Assembly: GCA_047624005.1 (NCBI GenBank)
Contig: JBLHPE010000012.1
Location: 1-49,266 of the forward strand
Source: Ascidiaceihabitans sp047624005
GTDB taxonomy: Bacteria; Pseudomonadota; Alphaproteobacteria; Rhodobacterales; Rhodobacteraceae
Direction: 5' to 3'
DNA length: 49,266 nt
Positions within the stretch are counted from its first letter, which is position 1. Every line of letters starts with the position of its first letter. The notes beneath the pieces were generated by a model that was not told the origin of the DNA, did not search any database, and saw nothing but the letters and a program-made list of their open reading frames with translations. This document shows positions 1 to 8,983 of this stretch, one piece after another. A program made the position numbers and the translations under genes.

Positions 1-2
1 AT

Positions 3-977
3 TTCCCTAAAGTTCAGAATGGCCACATCGTAAAGAAAAGCCTGCCCGACGGTTCACCACCCACACCCAGCGGCATCGTTTTCAACCTTGGTAAAGAAGT
101 CTTGAAAGACAAACGGGTGCGTCAAGCGATCGCGTTGGCTTACAATTTTGAATGGACGAATGAATCCCTTCAATATGGTTTGTTCAAACAACGTGCGTCT
201 TTTACCCAAGACACGCCATTGATGGCAACTGACCTTCCCACAGGTGCCGAACTTGCATTCCTGCAAGGGTTTGGGGGCTTGGTCGAGGACGAGATTTACA
301 GCGAACCGGCTGTGATGCCGCACACGTCAAATCCTGCCCGTTTGCTGGATCGCCGCAATGTGCGCAAAGCATCCAAACTGTTGGATGACGCGGGTTGGAC
401 GGTAGACAGCAAGGGTTTGCGCAGGAATTCCGCTGGTGAAGCGTTGAGCATTAACTTTCTGTTCAATTCCAGTTCCCCCTCAACTTTGAGCGGTGTCATG
501 GAAAATTTTGTGAGCAACGTAAAAGCGCTGGGCGTCGACATATCATTCGAGAAAGTTGATTCATCCCAATACACTTCGCGTGAACGGGATCGCGATTACG
601 ACTTGGTATATGATGCCTATGGTGCGTTTTTGGGTACGGGCACAGGACTGGCCCAACGCTATGGTTCTGAATCGGCTGAGTTTTCACTTTTTAACCCTGC
701 TGGATTGGCGAGCCCATTGGTTGACGCAATCATTGAGAAATCTTTGCGCACCACAACACGTGAAGAAGAAGTGACCGCAATGACCGCGTTGGATCGTGTG
801 TTACGTCACGAGTTCATCATAATCCCACTGTGGTACAAAGCAGATCATTGGGTCGCGCTTTACGACCAATATGGCCATCCTGAAAACCTGCCAGCCTATG
901 CGCTTGGGTACCTTGATTTCTGGTGGTATGATGCGGACAAGGCTGCCGCACTACGCGACGCTGGCGTACTAAGGTAA
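3..977 (+). CDS. yejA: Peptide ABC transporter substrate-binding protein, YejA-like (5' end outside window)
   Basis: This is the C-terminal part of a family 5 extracellular solute-binding protein that delivers peptides to the inner-membrane permeases encoded next to it. The frame is open from base 3, so the true start and signal peptide lie upstream of the window. The segment VFNLGKEVLKDKRVRQAIAL and the following AYNFEW are typical of the second lobe of YejA/OppA-type binding proteins, and the C-terminus (LGYLDFWWYDADKAAALR) is also typical. It is followed after 9 bp by yejB, then yejE and yejF, in one operon. Family assignment is firm. The exact substrate is inferred from YejABEF, which in enterobacteria takes up peptides such as microcin C. 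Confidence 0.88.
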   Translation, partial: FPKVQNGHIVKKSLPDGSPPTPSGIVFNLGKEVLKDKRVRQAIALAYNFEWTNESLQYGLFKQRASFTQDTPLMATDLPTGAELAFLQGFGGLVEDEIYSEPAVMPHTSNPARLLDRRNVRKASKLLDDAGWTVDSKGLRRNSAGEALSINFLFNSSSPSTLSGVMENFVSNVKALGVDISFEKVDSSQYTSRERDRDYDLVYDAYGAFLGTGTGLAQRYGSESAEFSLFNPAGLASPLVDAIIEKSLRTTTREEEVTAMTALDRVLRHEFIIIPLWYKADHWVALYDQYGHPENLPAYALGYLDFWWYDADKAAALRDAGVLR

Positions 978-986
978 CCTGCCAAA

Positions 987-2078
987 ATGAGCGCATATAT
1001 ATTTCGGCGGATGCTGCTGATCATCCCAACATTGTTGGGGATCTTGATGGTCAACTTTGCGATGGTGCAATTTGTGCCGGGTGGTCCGGTGGAACAAGCC
1101 ATTGCGCGTGCCCAAGGTGGCGGCGATGTGCTGGGCGGCTTTACGGGTGGCAGCAATGACGCGGGTGCCGAAGACCTGACTTCGGGTTCTGACAGCCAAT
1201 ATATCGGGGCACGTGGGCTGCCGCCTGAATTTATTGCCGAGCTGGAAAAAGAGTTTGGTTTTGACAAGCCGCCGCTTCAGCGGTTTGTGAACATGGTTTG
1301 GAACTACTTGCGCTTCGATTTTGGAGAAAGCTATTTCAGGTCCATTTCGGTGATAGAGCTGGTGAAGGAAAAATTGCCTGTTTCGATCACATTAGGTCTT
1401 TGGTCCACGCTGATAGCCTATGCTATTTCTATCCCGCTTGGCATACGCAAAGCGGTGCAAGACGGGTCACGATTTGACACATGGACCAGCGCATTTATCA
1501 TTGCAGCCTACGCAATCCCCAGCTTTTTGTTTGCAATCATGTTGTTGGTATTGTTCGCTGGTGGCAGCTACTTCCAGTGGTTCCCATTGCGCGGCCTGAC
1601 CTCTGACAATTTTGAAGACCTAAGCGCAATTGGAAAGGTTTTAGATTACTTCTGGCACATCTCTTTGCCGGTTTTGGCAGGCACAATTGGTGGGTTTGCG
1701 ACACTCACATTGCTGACTAAAAATAGCTTCTTGGACGAGATCAAGAAGCTATATGTCGTGACGGCCAAAGCCAAAGGGCTGAATGAACGCCAAGTCCTAT
1801 ACGGCCATGTTTTTCGCAACGCGATGTTGATCGTGATTGCTGGTTTTCCGGGGTTGTTCATCTCGGTTTTCTTTGGTGGTTCCCTCATCATCGAGACGAT
1901 CTTCTCCCTTGATGGGCTTGGTCGATTGGGGTTTGAGGCTGCGGTGGCGCGTGATTATCCCATCGTGTTCGGCACGCTTTATATCTTTGGTCTCATGGGG
2001 CTTTTGGTCGCGATCCTTTCGGACTTGATGTATGTCATTGTCGATCCGCGCATTGATTTTGAGAAGAGGGAAGGCTGA
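987..2078 (+). CDS. yejB: Peptide ABC transporter permease, YejB-like
   Basis: This is an inner-membrane permease of the OppB/DppB class, 363 residues, with an N-terminal membrane helix (residues about 8-28) followed by a long periplasmic stretch and then five hydrophobic segments. The extended glycine-rich loop after the first helix (about residues 45-75) is characteristic of YejB rather than DppB. A cytoplasmic EAA-like coupling loop is visible at AKAKGLNERQVLYGHVFRNA. The ATG lies 9 bp after the yejA stop. Its stop codon shares one base with the yejE start (TGATG), which suggests translational coupling. Confidence 0.9.
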   Translation: MSAYIFRRMLLIIPTLLGILMVNFAMVQFVPGGPVEQAIARAQGGGDVLGGFTGGSNDAGAEDLTSGSDSQYIGARGLPPEFIAELEKEFGFDKPPLQRFVNMVWNYLRFDFGESYFRSISVIELVKEKLPVSITLGLWSTLIAYAISIPLGIRKAVQDGSRFDTWTSAFIIAAYAIPSFLFAIMLLVLFAGGSYFQWFPLRGLTSDNFEDLSAIGKVLDYFWHISLPVLAGTIGGFATLTLLTKNSFLDEIKKLYVVTAKAKGLNERQVLYGHVFRNAMLIVIAGFPGLFISVFFGGSLIIETIFSLDGLGRLGFEAAVARDYPIVFGTLYIFGLMGLLVAILSDLMYVIVDPRIDFEKREG

Positions 2079-3184
2079 TGGCAATGTCCCCCCTTAATCA
2101 ACGTCGCTGGCGCAATTTTCGGCGTAACAAACGCGCCTATTGGTCGATGGTCATCTTCGCCCTCCTGTTTGGCCTAAGCCTGTGCGCCGAGTTTCTTGCC
2201 TACGACAAACCGATCCTCGTGAGGTATCAAAACAGCTTTTACACCCCGATTTGGAGTTTTTACCCCGAAACGGAATTTGGTGGCGATTTTGAAACTGAAG
2301 CTGTGTACCGCGATCCTGAGGTGGAATGTTTGATCGTCTCAGGCGGATTGCAAACCTGTTTTGATGATCCTGAAGGCGTGATAGCTGACAGCTCAGATGG
2401 TGTTGTAGATGGCACGGAGATCACCAAAGGCTGGACCATTTGGCCCTTGATCCCGTATTCATTCGACACGGCAGTTGAACGCCCCGGTGCAGCTCCATTG
2501 CCACCCAATGCGCAGAACTGGCTGGGCACGGATGGGACCAAACGTGATGTCATGGCGCGTGTAATTCACGGCTTCCGATTGTCGGTTTTTTTCACTCTGA
2601 TCGTTACTGGAACAGCGACCTTAATCGGTGTCGTTGCAGGTGCGGTTCAAGGCTTCTTTGGCGGTCTAACCGATCTGATTTTCCAGCGCGTGATCGAGGT
2701 GTGGTCAGCAATTCCCGTCATTTACGTCATCATCATTATGTTCGCGATTTTAGGGCGAAGTTTCTGGCTTCTGGTCTTCCTTTTGGTCCTATTCTCGTGG
2801 ACAGGCCTTGTCGGTGTGGTGCGGGCTGAATTCCTACGCGCACGCAATCTTGAATACGTCCGCGCCGCCCGTGCGCTGGGTGTCAGTAACGTTACGATCA
2901 TGTTCCGCCACATGCTGCCAAACGCGATGGTTGCGACCCTGACGATGCTACCGTTTATCATCACGGGCACCATCTCGACCCTTGCGATCCTCGACTACCT
3001 TGGCTTTGGTTTGCCATCCTCTGCACCGTCTTTGGGCGAGCTGACCTTGCAGGCCAAACAAAACCTTCAAGCGCCATGGTTAGCTTTCACCGCCTTTGGT
3101 ACTTTTGCAGTAATGCTCTCGCTACTGGTGTTCATATTCGAGGGTATCCGCGACGCCTTTGACCCACGAAAGACATTTCAATGA
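2078..3184 (+). CDS. yejE: Peptide ABC transporter permease, YejE-like
   Basis: This is the second permease of the Yej importer, 368 residues, pairing with YejB. The N-terminus MSPLNQRRWRNFRRNKRAYW and the first membrane helix are typical of YejE. A long periplasmic insert (about residues 45-145) contains LGTDGTKRDVMARVIHGFR, the motif that precedes the permease core in OppC/DppC-type proteins. The coupling loop EYVRAARALGVSNVTIMFRH contacts the ATPase. The start overlaps the yejB stop by 1 bp and the gene end overlaps the yejF start as ATGA, so the three genes form a tightly coupled unit. Confidence 0.9.
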   Translation: MAMSPLNQRRWRNFRRNKRAYWSMVIFALLFGLSLCAEFLAYDKPILVRYQNSFYTPIWSFYPETEFGGDFETEAVYRDPEVECLIVSGGLQTCFDDPEGVIADSSDGVVDGTEITKGWTIWPLIPYSFDTAVERPGAAPLPPNAQNWLGTDGTKRDVMARVIHGFRLSVFFTLIVTGTATLIGVVAGAVQGFFGGLTDLIFQRVIEVWSAIPVIYVIIIMFAILGRSFWLLVFLLVLFSWTGLVGVVRAEFLRARNLEYVRAARALGVSNVTIMFRHMLPNAMVATLTMLPFIITGTISTLAILDYLGFGLPSSAPSLGELTLQAKQNLQAPWLAFTAFGTFAVMLSLLVFIFEGIRDAFDPRKTFQ

Positions 3185-4761
3185 CCGCACTGCTAGAAGT
3201 GCAAAACCTGACCGTGGGTTTTCGCCAAGACGGGGCTGTCACACACGCGGTGCGCGGTGTCAGTTTTACCGTGGACCGTGGTGAAGTCGTAGCGTTGGTC
3301 GGGGAGTCTGGTTCAGGTAAATCAGTATCTGCCTTGTCGACCGTATCACTGTTGGGCGACAGTGCCGAGGTCACTGGGTCTGTCAAATACGATGGTCAGG
3401 AATTGATCGGCGCAGATGAACGGTTGCTGCGCCAAGTGCGCGGCAATGACATCAGTTTCATTTTTCAGGAACCGATGTCTTCGCTGAATCCGCTCCACAC
3501 AATTGAAAAGCAACTGGCCGAAAGCCTTGCGCTGCATCAAGGGATCATTGGATCTCAGGCGCGTGGTCGTGTGCTGGAACTGCTGGAGAAGGTCGGTATA
3601 CGCGACGCAGAAAGCCGTCTTGGTAGCTATCCACACCAACTCTCTGGCGGACAGCGCCAGCGCGTGATGATTGCGATGGCATTGGCCAATAAGCCTGACA
3701 TTTTGATTGCTGACGAACCTACGACCGCGCTTGATGTGACCATTCAGGCGCAAATCCTTGATCTGCTTAAAGACCTAAAAGACGCCGAGGGCATGGGCCT
3801 ATTGTTCATCACACACGACCTTGGCATCGTCCGCCGCATCGCGGACCGCGTCTTTGTTATGCAGCAAGGGGAGGTGGTCGAAAGCGGCCCAACTGCAGAG
3901 TTGTTTGCCAATCCGCAGCACCCATACACAATCAAATTGTTAAGCGCCGAAGCCAGTGGCCAACCGCTGCCGGTTCCTGAAAATGCACCCGTTGTTGTTG
4001 CAACAGACAAGCTAAAAATCTGGTTTCCAATTCATGGCGGTTTGCTCCGTCGTACTGTTGGACACGTAAAAGCGGTTAATGCGTCATCGTTATCTGTGCG
4101 GGCAGGGGAGACTTTGGGGATTGTTGGGGAAAGTGGATCAGGTAAGACCACGATGGCACTGGCAATTATGCGTCTGATCGCGTCAGAGGGTGGCATCACC
4201 TACAACGGACAGGACATCCGCAGTTGGAGCACAAAGCAGCTGCGCCATCTTCGCAAAGATATGCAAATTGTGTTCCAAGACCCCTATGGCAGCCTGAGCC
4301 CGCGTATGACCTGTGCCCAGATTATCTCTGAGGGGTTAACGATCCACAAGATCGATCCAGAACGTGACCAGCGTGATCTGGTGGCCGAGGTGATGACGGA
4401 AACTGGGCTTGATCCTGATACGATGGATCGCTACCCGCACGAATTCTCAGGTGGACAACGCCAACGTATCGCGATTGCACGGGCGATGGTTTTGCGACCA
4501 AAGTTGCTGGTTCTGGATGAACCTACCTCGGCCCTTGATATGACTGTTCAGGTGCAAATTGTAGAATTGCTGCGCGATTTGCAGCAAAAATATGGACTAG
4601 CGTATTTGTTCATCAGCCATGATCTAAAGGTCATTCGTGCGATGTCACACAATGTCATTGTGATGAAACAGGGCGATGTTGTTGAGCAAGGGACTGCGAC
4701 GGATTTGTTCGAAAACCCGCAAACAGAATATACGCGTCAATTGCTACAAGCGACGCATTAG
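3181..4761 (+). CDS. yejF: Peptide ABC transporter ATP-binding protein with two fused ATPase domains, YejF-like
   Basis: This is the 526-residue ATPase of the Yej importer, with two complete nucleotide-binding domains in one chain. The first has Walker A GESGSGKS at residues 41-48, signature LSGGQRQR and Walker B ILIADEP. The second has Walker A GESGSGKT at 316-323, signature FSGGQRQR and Walker B LLVLDEP. Both domains keep the H-loop (ITHDLG, ISHDLK). The fusion matches YejF rather than the separate DppD/DppF subunits. The start overlaps yejE by 4 bp. It is the last gene of the operon. A short inverted repeat (TTCACTT/AAGTGAA, 4768-4783) follows but has no T-tract. Confidence 0.93.
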   Translation: MTALLEVQNLTVGFRQDGAVTHAVRGVSFTVDRGEVVALVGESGSGKSVSALSTVSLLGDSAEVTGSVKYDGQELIGADERLLRQVRGNDISFIFQEPMSSLNPLHTIEKQLAESLALHQGIIGSQARGRVLELLEKVGIRDAESRLGSYPHQLSGGQRQRVMIAMALANKPDILIADEPTTALDVTIQAQILDLLKDLKDAEGMGLLFITHDLGIVRRIADRVFVMQQGEVVESGPTAELFANPQHPYTIKLLSAEASGQPLPVPENAPVVVATDKLKIWFPIHGGLLRRTVGHVKAVNASSLSVRAGETLGIVGESGSGKTTMALAIMRLIASEGGITYNGQDIRSWSTKQLRHLRKDMQIVFQDPYGSLSPRMTCAQIISEGLTIHKIDPERDQRDLVAEVMTETGLDPDTMDRYPHEFSGGQRQRIAIARAMVLRPKLLVLDEPTSALDMTVQVQIVELLRDLQQKYGLAYLFISHDLKVIRAMSHNVIVMKQGDVVEQGTATDLFENPQTEYTRQLLQATH

Positions 4762-4853
4762 TCAAACTTCACTTCAAAGTGAATTGTGCGATCTGCTTTG
4801 CATTGCGGCCAACGACATGGCACCGTTTGTTCAATTAGAATGAAAGACAAATT

Positions 4854-5879
4854 ATGCGTGCCATGCCACAATCCGTGTATCGCTATATTTTCCGGTATTC
4901 CAAGAAGCGACAGGTTGTTGTGATTGGCATGACGTTGGCGTTGTTGCCACTGGCTCCGATCCCATTGGAATTGCAGCGTCGACTTCTTGATGATGCGGTG
5001 GCCAACAAGGACGTCTCGTTGCTTGTTTGGTTAGCGGCCCTTTATGTTGGTGCGCTGCTGTTGGGTGCCGGTATCAAGCTGGCAATGCGTATCCAACGCG
5101 AGCTGATCTCGGCCCAGATTGTGCACACGCTCCGCCGGTCTGTATTTTATTGTATTTATACAATGACGCCCCCTTCTAAGATCAAAGCAAGTGCGGACGG
5201 CGAAGACGTTGTTGACGAAGGCGCTGTTGTTTCGATGTTATCGAGTGAGGTGGAAAAACTTGGTGGATTTGCAGGATCGGCCATCTCTGGACCGCTGTTG
5301 CAGGTTGGCACGTTGATTTCTGTTTTGGGGTATATGTTTTACATCGAGCCACTGGTGGCTGCGATTGCATTGGCGCTTTATTCCCCGCAGTTCATTGTCG
5401 TCCCGATTTTTCAGGCGCGTATGAACCGCTTGGCGGCAAAAAAGGCCATCAAAGTACGTGAACTTGGCACATTTATCGTAGATCAGGCGGAAGAAGAATT
5501 GCTGGAGCAAGAACCACCAGCGGTTTTCACCGAGCTGACGGATGCGATCCTGCGCATACGTACGAAGTTTCTGATGACGAAGAACATCATGAAAACCATC
5601 AACAATCTTTTGATTGCTATGGGTCCATTCGGAGTTATTTCCTACGGTGGATATATGGCTATTCAAGGTGAGATCGAGGTCGGCGTGATCCTCGCCTTTG
5701 TCTCTGGGCTTGAGCGGTTGGGTGGACCGATCCGCGATTTGATTGGTAGCTACAGTTCAATCACCGCCGCACGAATGCGGTACGGTATTTTGCTTAGCAG
5801 TTTCCCATCTCACATTGATGCAGATGATCCGGTCCCTATGCCAGATATGATGAGCAATGACTTGAAGTCGGACGCTTAG
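4854..5879 (+). CDS. ABC exporter-type transmembrane domain protein without ATPase domain
   Basis: This is a 341-residue protein resembling only the membrane half of a type I ABC exporter (ABC_membrane fold). Hydrophobic segments are visible around residues 22-40, 57-75, 145-185 and 245-285. The segment GVILAFVSGLERLGGPIRDL matches the end of the sixth helix of exporters, where family members keep a conserved proline/leucine stretch before the nucleotide-binding domain. The chain stops about 40 residues later, with no Walker A, signature or Walker B anywhere, and no separate ATPase gene is adjacent. The start ATG has only a weak AAAGA upstream. The 3' end overlaps the convergent carboxypeptidase gene by 4 bp (TTAG). 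What it transports, and which ATPase drives it, cannot be told from the sequence. Confidence 0.75.
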   Translation: MRAMPQSVYRYIFRYSKKRQVVVIGMTLALLPLAPIPLELQRRLLDDAVANKDVSLLVWLAALYVGALLLGAGIKLAMRIQRELISAQIVHTLRRSVFYCIYTMTPPSKIKASADGEDVVDEGAVVSMLSSEVEKLGGFAGSAISGPLLQVGTLISVLGYMFYIEPLVAAIALALYSPQFIVVPIFQARMNRLAAKKAIKVRELGTFIVDQAEEELLEQEPPAVFTELTDAILRIRTKFLMTKNIMKTINNLLIAMGPFGVISYGGYMAIQGEIEVGVILAFVSGLERLGGPIRDLIGSYSSITAARMRYGILLSSFPSHIDADDPVPMPDMMSNDLKSDA

Positions 5880-7288
5880 GGACCGACCATAAAGCAAGTC
5901 ACGTTGCGGGCCTTTAGCCGACGACATGCTAGATCAGCAGTTTCACGGGTCATGCCTAAGAAATTTGCATCAAACCCACGGTTGCTGCGCACGACTTTGC
6001 GAAGTGATCCATCCAATGTTGCCATTTCAGCCAGTGCGGTTTTAAGCAAAACACGTTCGGCTTTGTAGCGGCTGGTGTAGCGGCCAACATTGACGCCCCA
6101 ATGACGCCCGCCAGACGTTGAAATACGTGTAATGACCTCGGGTTGGGGGGCTGCACGGGCAAGAACCAAGTTCTTGGGCCTTGCGGCAGGACGGGTAGAC
6201 ACAGCAGCAACCTGTTGGATGTTCTCGATTTTGGGTGCGTCAGCTTGCGCTGCAACAAGTGCTGTATTTATGTCGGCAGGCAGAACATTGGTTTCGGTTT
6301 TAGGTGCAGCGGCCAACAAAAGTGGAGCAGTGGCTGACTTTGGACGCGCCTGCGGTCGGATGCTGGTTTTGACAGCCACATTCAAGCGAATGGTTTTACC
6401 CGCACCGCTTGGGACGCTTTCAGCAACATATGCGGGTGCATTAGGTTTACGGAGACGCGCGTTGGTCGGTGCGCGGCGAAATCCAAGGTCTAGCAATTCG
6501 GCAACTTTAGCATTGCGAGACGCAGACGATTTACCGCCAAAAACTGTTGCGATGATACGTTCGTTGCCACGCTCAGCCGAAGCCACAAGGTTAGAACCCG
6601 CAGCACGCGTATAGCCAGTTTTGATGCCGTCAGCACCCTTGTAGGATGCAAGCAGACGACGGTTGGTATTGGAAACTTCGCGCATACCAGCGTCTGTGGT
6701 GCGACGAGAGAAGAGATTATAGTATTGTGGATAGTCATACAGAATGTGGCGGCCCAGAATGGTCATGTCATGTGCCGTGGACATGTGTCCTTTTTCGGTC
6801 AGGCCGTGTGCGTTTTTGAAGGTTGTCCGCGACATGCCCAAAGCCTTGGCTGTGCGGGTCATGCGGCGGGCGAAACGGGCCTCGGAGCCGGACAAAGCTT
6901 CTCCAATAGCGGTGGCGGCATCATTGGCAGATTTAACTGACGCTGCGCGGATCAAATAGCGCATGGCAATTTTTTGGCCAGATTTGAGGCCCAGTTTTGA
7001 GGGGGGTTCGGCAGCTGCATTTTTCGAAATAGTGACCATCGTGTCCAATGAAATTTCACCTTTTTCAATGGCTTCAAACGCCAAATATAAGGTCATCATT
7101 TTGGTCAGCGATGCTGGATGCAATCGGGTGTCAGCATTGCGGGCGTGCAAAACTTCACCAGTACGCGCATCAATAACATATGCTGCATAGGGAGCGGCCG
7201 CGACGCTAAGTGGTAAAACCACAAGCATCCACACTGCCGCGATGATCAACAGCCCAAAACGGGCTGGCTGAATACGCCAAACCTTCAC
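5876..7288 (-). CDS. D-alanyl-D-alanine carboxypeptidase (PBP5/6 family) with C-terminal SPOR domain
   Basis: This is a periplasmic peptidoglycan DD-carboxypeptidase of the peptidase S11 family, 470 residues. The GTG at 7288 is chosen because it is preceded by AAAAGGCAG and places a normal signal peptide (hydrophobic core residues 11-30, cleavage near AAA-PYAAY) at the N-terminus. The upstream in-frame TTG would add 23 unlikely residues. The three active-site motifs are S60-L-T-K63, S120-A-N122 and K223-T-G225. After a low-complexity Ala/Pro/Lys linker, the last about 75 residues (from GRHWGVNVGRY) look like a SPOR domain, which binds denuded glycan at division sites. The role in septal peptidoglycan trimming is inferred from this architecture. 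Confidence 0.92.
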   Translation of the reverse strand: MKVWRIQPARFGLLIIAAVWMLVVLPLSVAAAPYAAYVIDARTGEVLHARNADTRLHPASLTKMMTLYLAFEAIEKGEISLDTMVTISKNAAAEPPSKLGLKSGQKIAMRYLIRAASVKSANDAATAIGEALSGSEARFARRMTRTAKALGMSRTTFKNAHGLTEKGHMSTAHDMTILGRHILYDYPQYYNLFSRRTTDAGMREVSNTNRRLLASYKGADGIKTGYTRAAGSNLVASAERGNERIIATVFGGKSSASRNAKVAELLDLGFRRAPTNARLRKPNAPAYVAESVPSGAGKTIRLNVAVKTSIRPQARPKSATAPLLLAAAPKTETNVLPADINTALVAAQADAPKIENIQQVAAVSTRPAARPKNLVLARAAPQPEVITRISTSGGRHWGVNVGRYTSRYKAERVLLKTALAEMATLDGSLRKVVRSNRGFDANFLGMTRETADLACRRLKARNVTCFMVGP

Positions 7289-7471
7289 GATAAATCTGCC
7301 TTTTTCTGCCTCAGTGGCCGCTAATTTTTTGGCTGACCTTATTATTATTGCTTGCAAGGTAACATAAGTTCGATTTTCGATAAACCCATAGAATCAATGA
7401 TCTAGGCAGGAATGTGTCATTTTGAAATCATACATCTAGGGGATGATGCGAAATTCACCCCTAGAGAGGCC

Positions 7472-7500
7472 AATGTGGCAAGAATGTGGCGAAGAATGTG
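7472..7500. repeat. Helically phased AATGTG(GC) direct repeats
   Basis: Three direct copies of AATGTGGC or AATGTG begin at 7472, 7483 and 7495, spaced 11 and 12 bp, about one helical turn. A fourth related copy (AATGTGTC) is at 7411. They lie in the 224-bp gap upstream of the carboxypeptidase gene and downstream of the tautomerase gene. The same gap has an inverted repeat CTAGGGG/CCCCTAG (about 7436-7464). Phased repeats suit a protein binding one face of the helix, but no known regulator is recognised. Confidence 0.4.
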
Positions 7501-7512
7501 TTCGGCACTGGC

Positions 7513-7839
7513 CTAAGGTTTGAATTGGTTCGTTACGTAGGTTTTGGGCGAAAACGAAATCATCAATGAAAAGAAGCAGGGCTGGGTCAGATGGGCCTTA
7601 ACAGCGGTTTCTAGATCAGCACTTAGCGCGTTCATAAACACGTCATCACGGTGGGCTTTGGGTAGCATCGAAATCTCGATGATAAGGTGGGTGTGGTGAA
7701 ATTCTGCCGCTGGATAAGCGCGACCTTTGCAGTCACCAGCCCCAGAATCGTGGTCTTGGATCACCGTTTCAATGGTTGCCAGAATAGCTGCCGCGTCCAC
7801 GGTCAGGTCATTTGAATATTTCAGTTCTGCGTGCGGCAT
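7513..7839 (-). CDS. 5-carboxymethyl-2-hydroxymuconate isomerase (CHMI)-family tautomerase
   Basis: This small protein (108 residues) resembles CHMI of homoprotocatechuate degradation, a trimeric member of the tautomerase superfamily whose catalytic base is the N-terminal proline exposed after Met removal. The second of two adjacent ATGs is chosen (MPHAELKYS), because only it places Pro directly after Met. Further family features are the acidic N-terminal strand, HTHLIIEISML in the middle and a length of about 110 residues. The gene follows the HAD hydrolase stop within 3 bp on the same strand, so the two are probably co-transcribed. No other homoprotocatechuate genes are nearby, so the physiological substrate is uncertain. 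Confidence 0.75.
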   Translation of the reverse strand: MPHAELKYSNDLTVDAAAILATIETVIQDHDSGAGDCKGRAYPAAEFHHTHLIIEISMLPKAHRDDVFMNALSADLETAVKAHLTQPCFFSLMISFSPKTYVTNQFKP

Positions 7840-7842
7840 CAT

Positions 7843-8550
7843 TTAGACTTTCAAAATGTTGGTCAATAAGTCTGGGAAAGCACCAAGATTTTCAATCTCT
7901 TTATAGCGAGGGTGATCCAGTTGAGGTTCAGCGTGCTCGATCTCCCAGTGCTGGCCATGTGGGACATAAATGCCCCAGCCACCGGCATCCAGCATTGGAT
8001 TAACGTCTGACTTCATCGAATTGCCGATCATCACCCCGTTGAACGCACCAGTGCCGTGATGTTCAAAAATACGGATATAGACCGATGACACCTTGGTAGA
8101 GACAATTTCGACACCATCAAATAGATCGCCAAGCCCCGATTGCGCGAGCTTGCGTTCTTGATCAAGCAGGTCGCCCTTGGTGATCAGCAATACCTTTGCA
8201 TGACGGCGCGCAGCCTCGACAGCCTCAGTAGCAAATGGCAGTAACTCAATCGGGTGGGCCAACATCTCTTTGCCCGCATCAATCAGCTCTGCAATGACTG
8301 TGCCGGGTACTTGGTGTTTTGATACATCCAGCGCGGTTTCGATCATCGACAAAACGAAACCTTTGATCCCAAACCCATACTGCCCGATGTTGCGCTTTTC
8401 TGCTTGCAGAAGCGCGTCCATCAGATCAGGAGTATCGCAATGTGGGGCCAAGATTGACGCAAACCGCGCTTGGGTCAGCTGAAAAAAGCGTTCGTTGTGC
8501 CAAAGTGTGTCATCGGCATCAAAGCCAATAGTTGTTACCTTTGGTGACAT
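7843..8550 (-). CDS. HAD-superfamily hydrolase (phosphatase-like)
   Basis: This is a 235-residue haloacid dehalogenase-fold hydrolase. Motif I is GFDADDTLW (Asp11 nucleophile and Asp13), motif II is the Thr in VLLITKGD, and motif IV lies around MIGNSMKSDV. A helical cap domain separates motifs I and II, as in subclass I phosphatases. The ATG at 8550 is preceded by AGAGG at good spacing, while the longer frame starts at a TTG lacking such a site. It is upstream of, and probably in an operon with, the CHMI-like gene. The substrate cannot be assigned. Confidence 0.85.
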   Translation of the reverse strand: MSPKVTTIGFDADDTLWHNERFFQLTQARFASILAPHCDTPDLMDALLQAEKRNIGQYGFGIKGFVLSMIETALDVSKHQVPGTVIAELIDAGKEMLAHPIELLPFATEAVEAARRHAKVLLITKGDLLDQERKLAQSGLGDLFDGVEIVSTKVSSVYIRIFEHHGTGAFNGVMIGNSMKSDVNPMLDAGGWGIYVPHGQHWEIEHAEPQLDHPRYKEIENLGAFPDLLTNILKV

Positions 8551-8637
8551 GTTGCGTACTGCCTCTTTTCTCAAACCGTATGGGCGTTATATAGAGCAGT
8601 TGAATACCTACCATTGGATTCTATAGCCGGAGTGGCA

Positions 8638-8979
8638 ATGACTAAAGACTTACACATGATGTCGGACAAACGTGACGACGATGGCGACACCTCTGTGATC
8701 ACGGATGTGAAGCCCAAGACTAAGCGCCCGCCGCTTTATAAAGTCATGTTATTGAACGATGATTTTACACCAATGGAATTTGTCGTCATGGTGTTAGAGC
8801 GATTTTTTGGTGTTAATCACACTCAAGCGTTCGAGATTATGTTGGCTGTGCACGAAAAAGGATTGGCGGTTGTAGGCGTATTTAGTCATGAGATAGCCGA
8901 GACTAAGGTCGCCCAAGTTATGGACGCTGCACGCCAAAATCAGCATCCGCTGCAATGTACTATGGAAAAAGAAGAATAA
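8638..8979 (+). CDS. clpS: ATP-dependent Clp protease adaptor ClpS
   Basis: This is the adaptor that delivers N-degron substrates to ClpA for degradation by ClpAP. The core YKVMLLNDDFTPMEFVVMVL is the hallmark ClpS segment, with the Asn-Asp-Asp of the N-end-rule pocket. AVHEKGLAVVGVFSHEIAE carries the second half of the pocket. The start at 8638 is chosen because GGAG precedes it by 7 bp and gives 113 residues, normal for the family with its disordered N-terminal tail. A TTG 24 bp upstream is less likely. clpA is not adjacent. The next gene begins 4 bp after the stop. Confidence 0.95.
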   Translation: MTKDLHMMSDKRDDDGDTSVITDVKPKTKRPPLYKVMLLNDDFTPMEFVVMVLERFFGVNHTQAFEIMLAVHEKGLAVVGVFSHEIAETKVAQVMDAARQNQHPLQCTMEKEE

Positions 8980-8983
8980 ATTT

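Noticed and set aside
6132..6614. Plus-strand ORF of 160 codons opposite the carboxypeptidase gene
   Set aside because: It is a shadow frame of the Ala/Pro-rich linker region; the minus-strand gene has all catalytic motifs.
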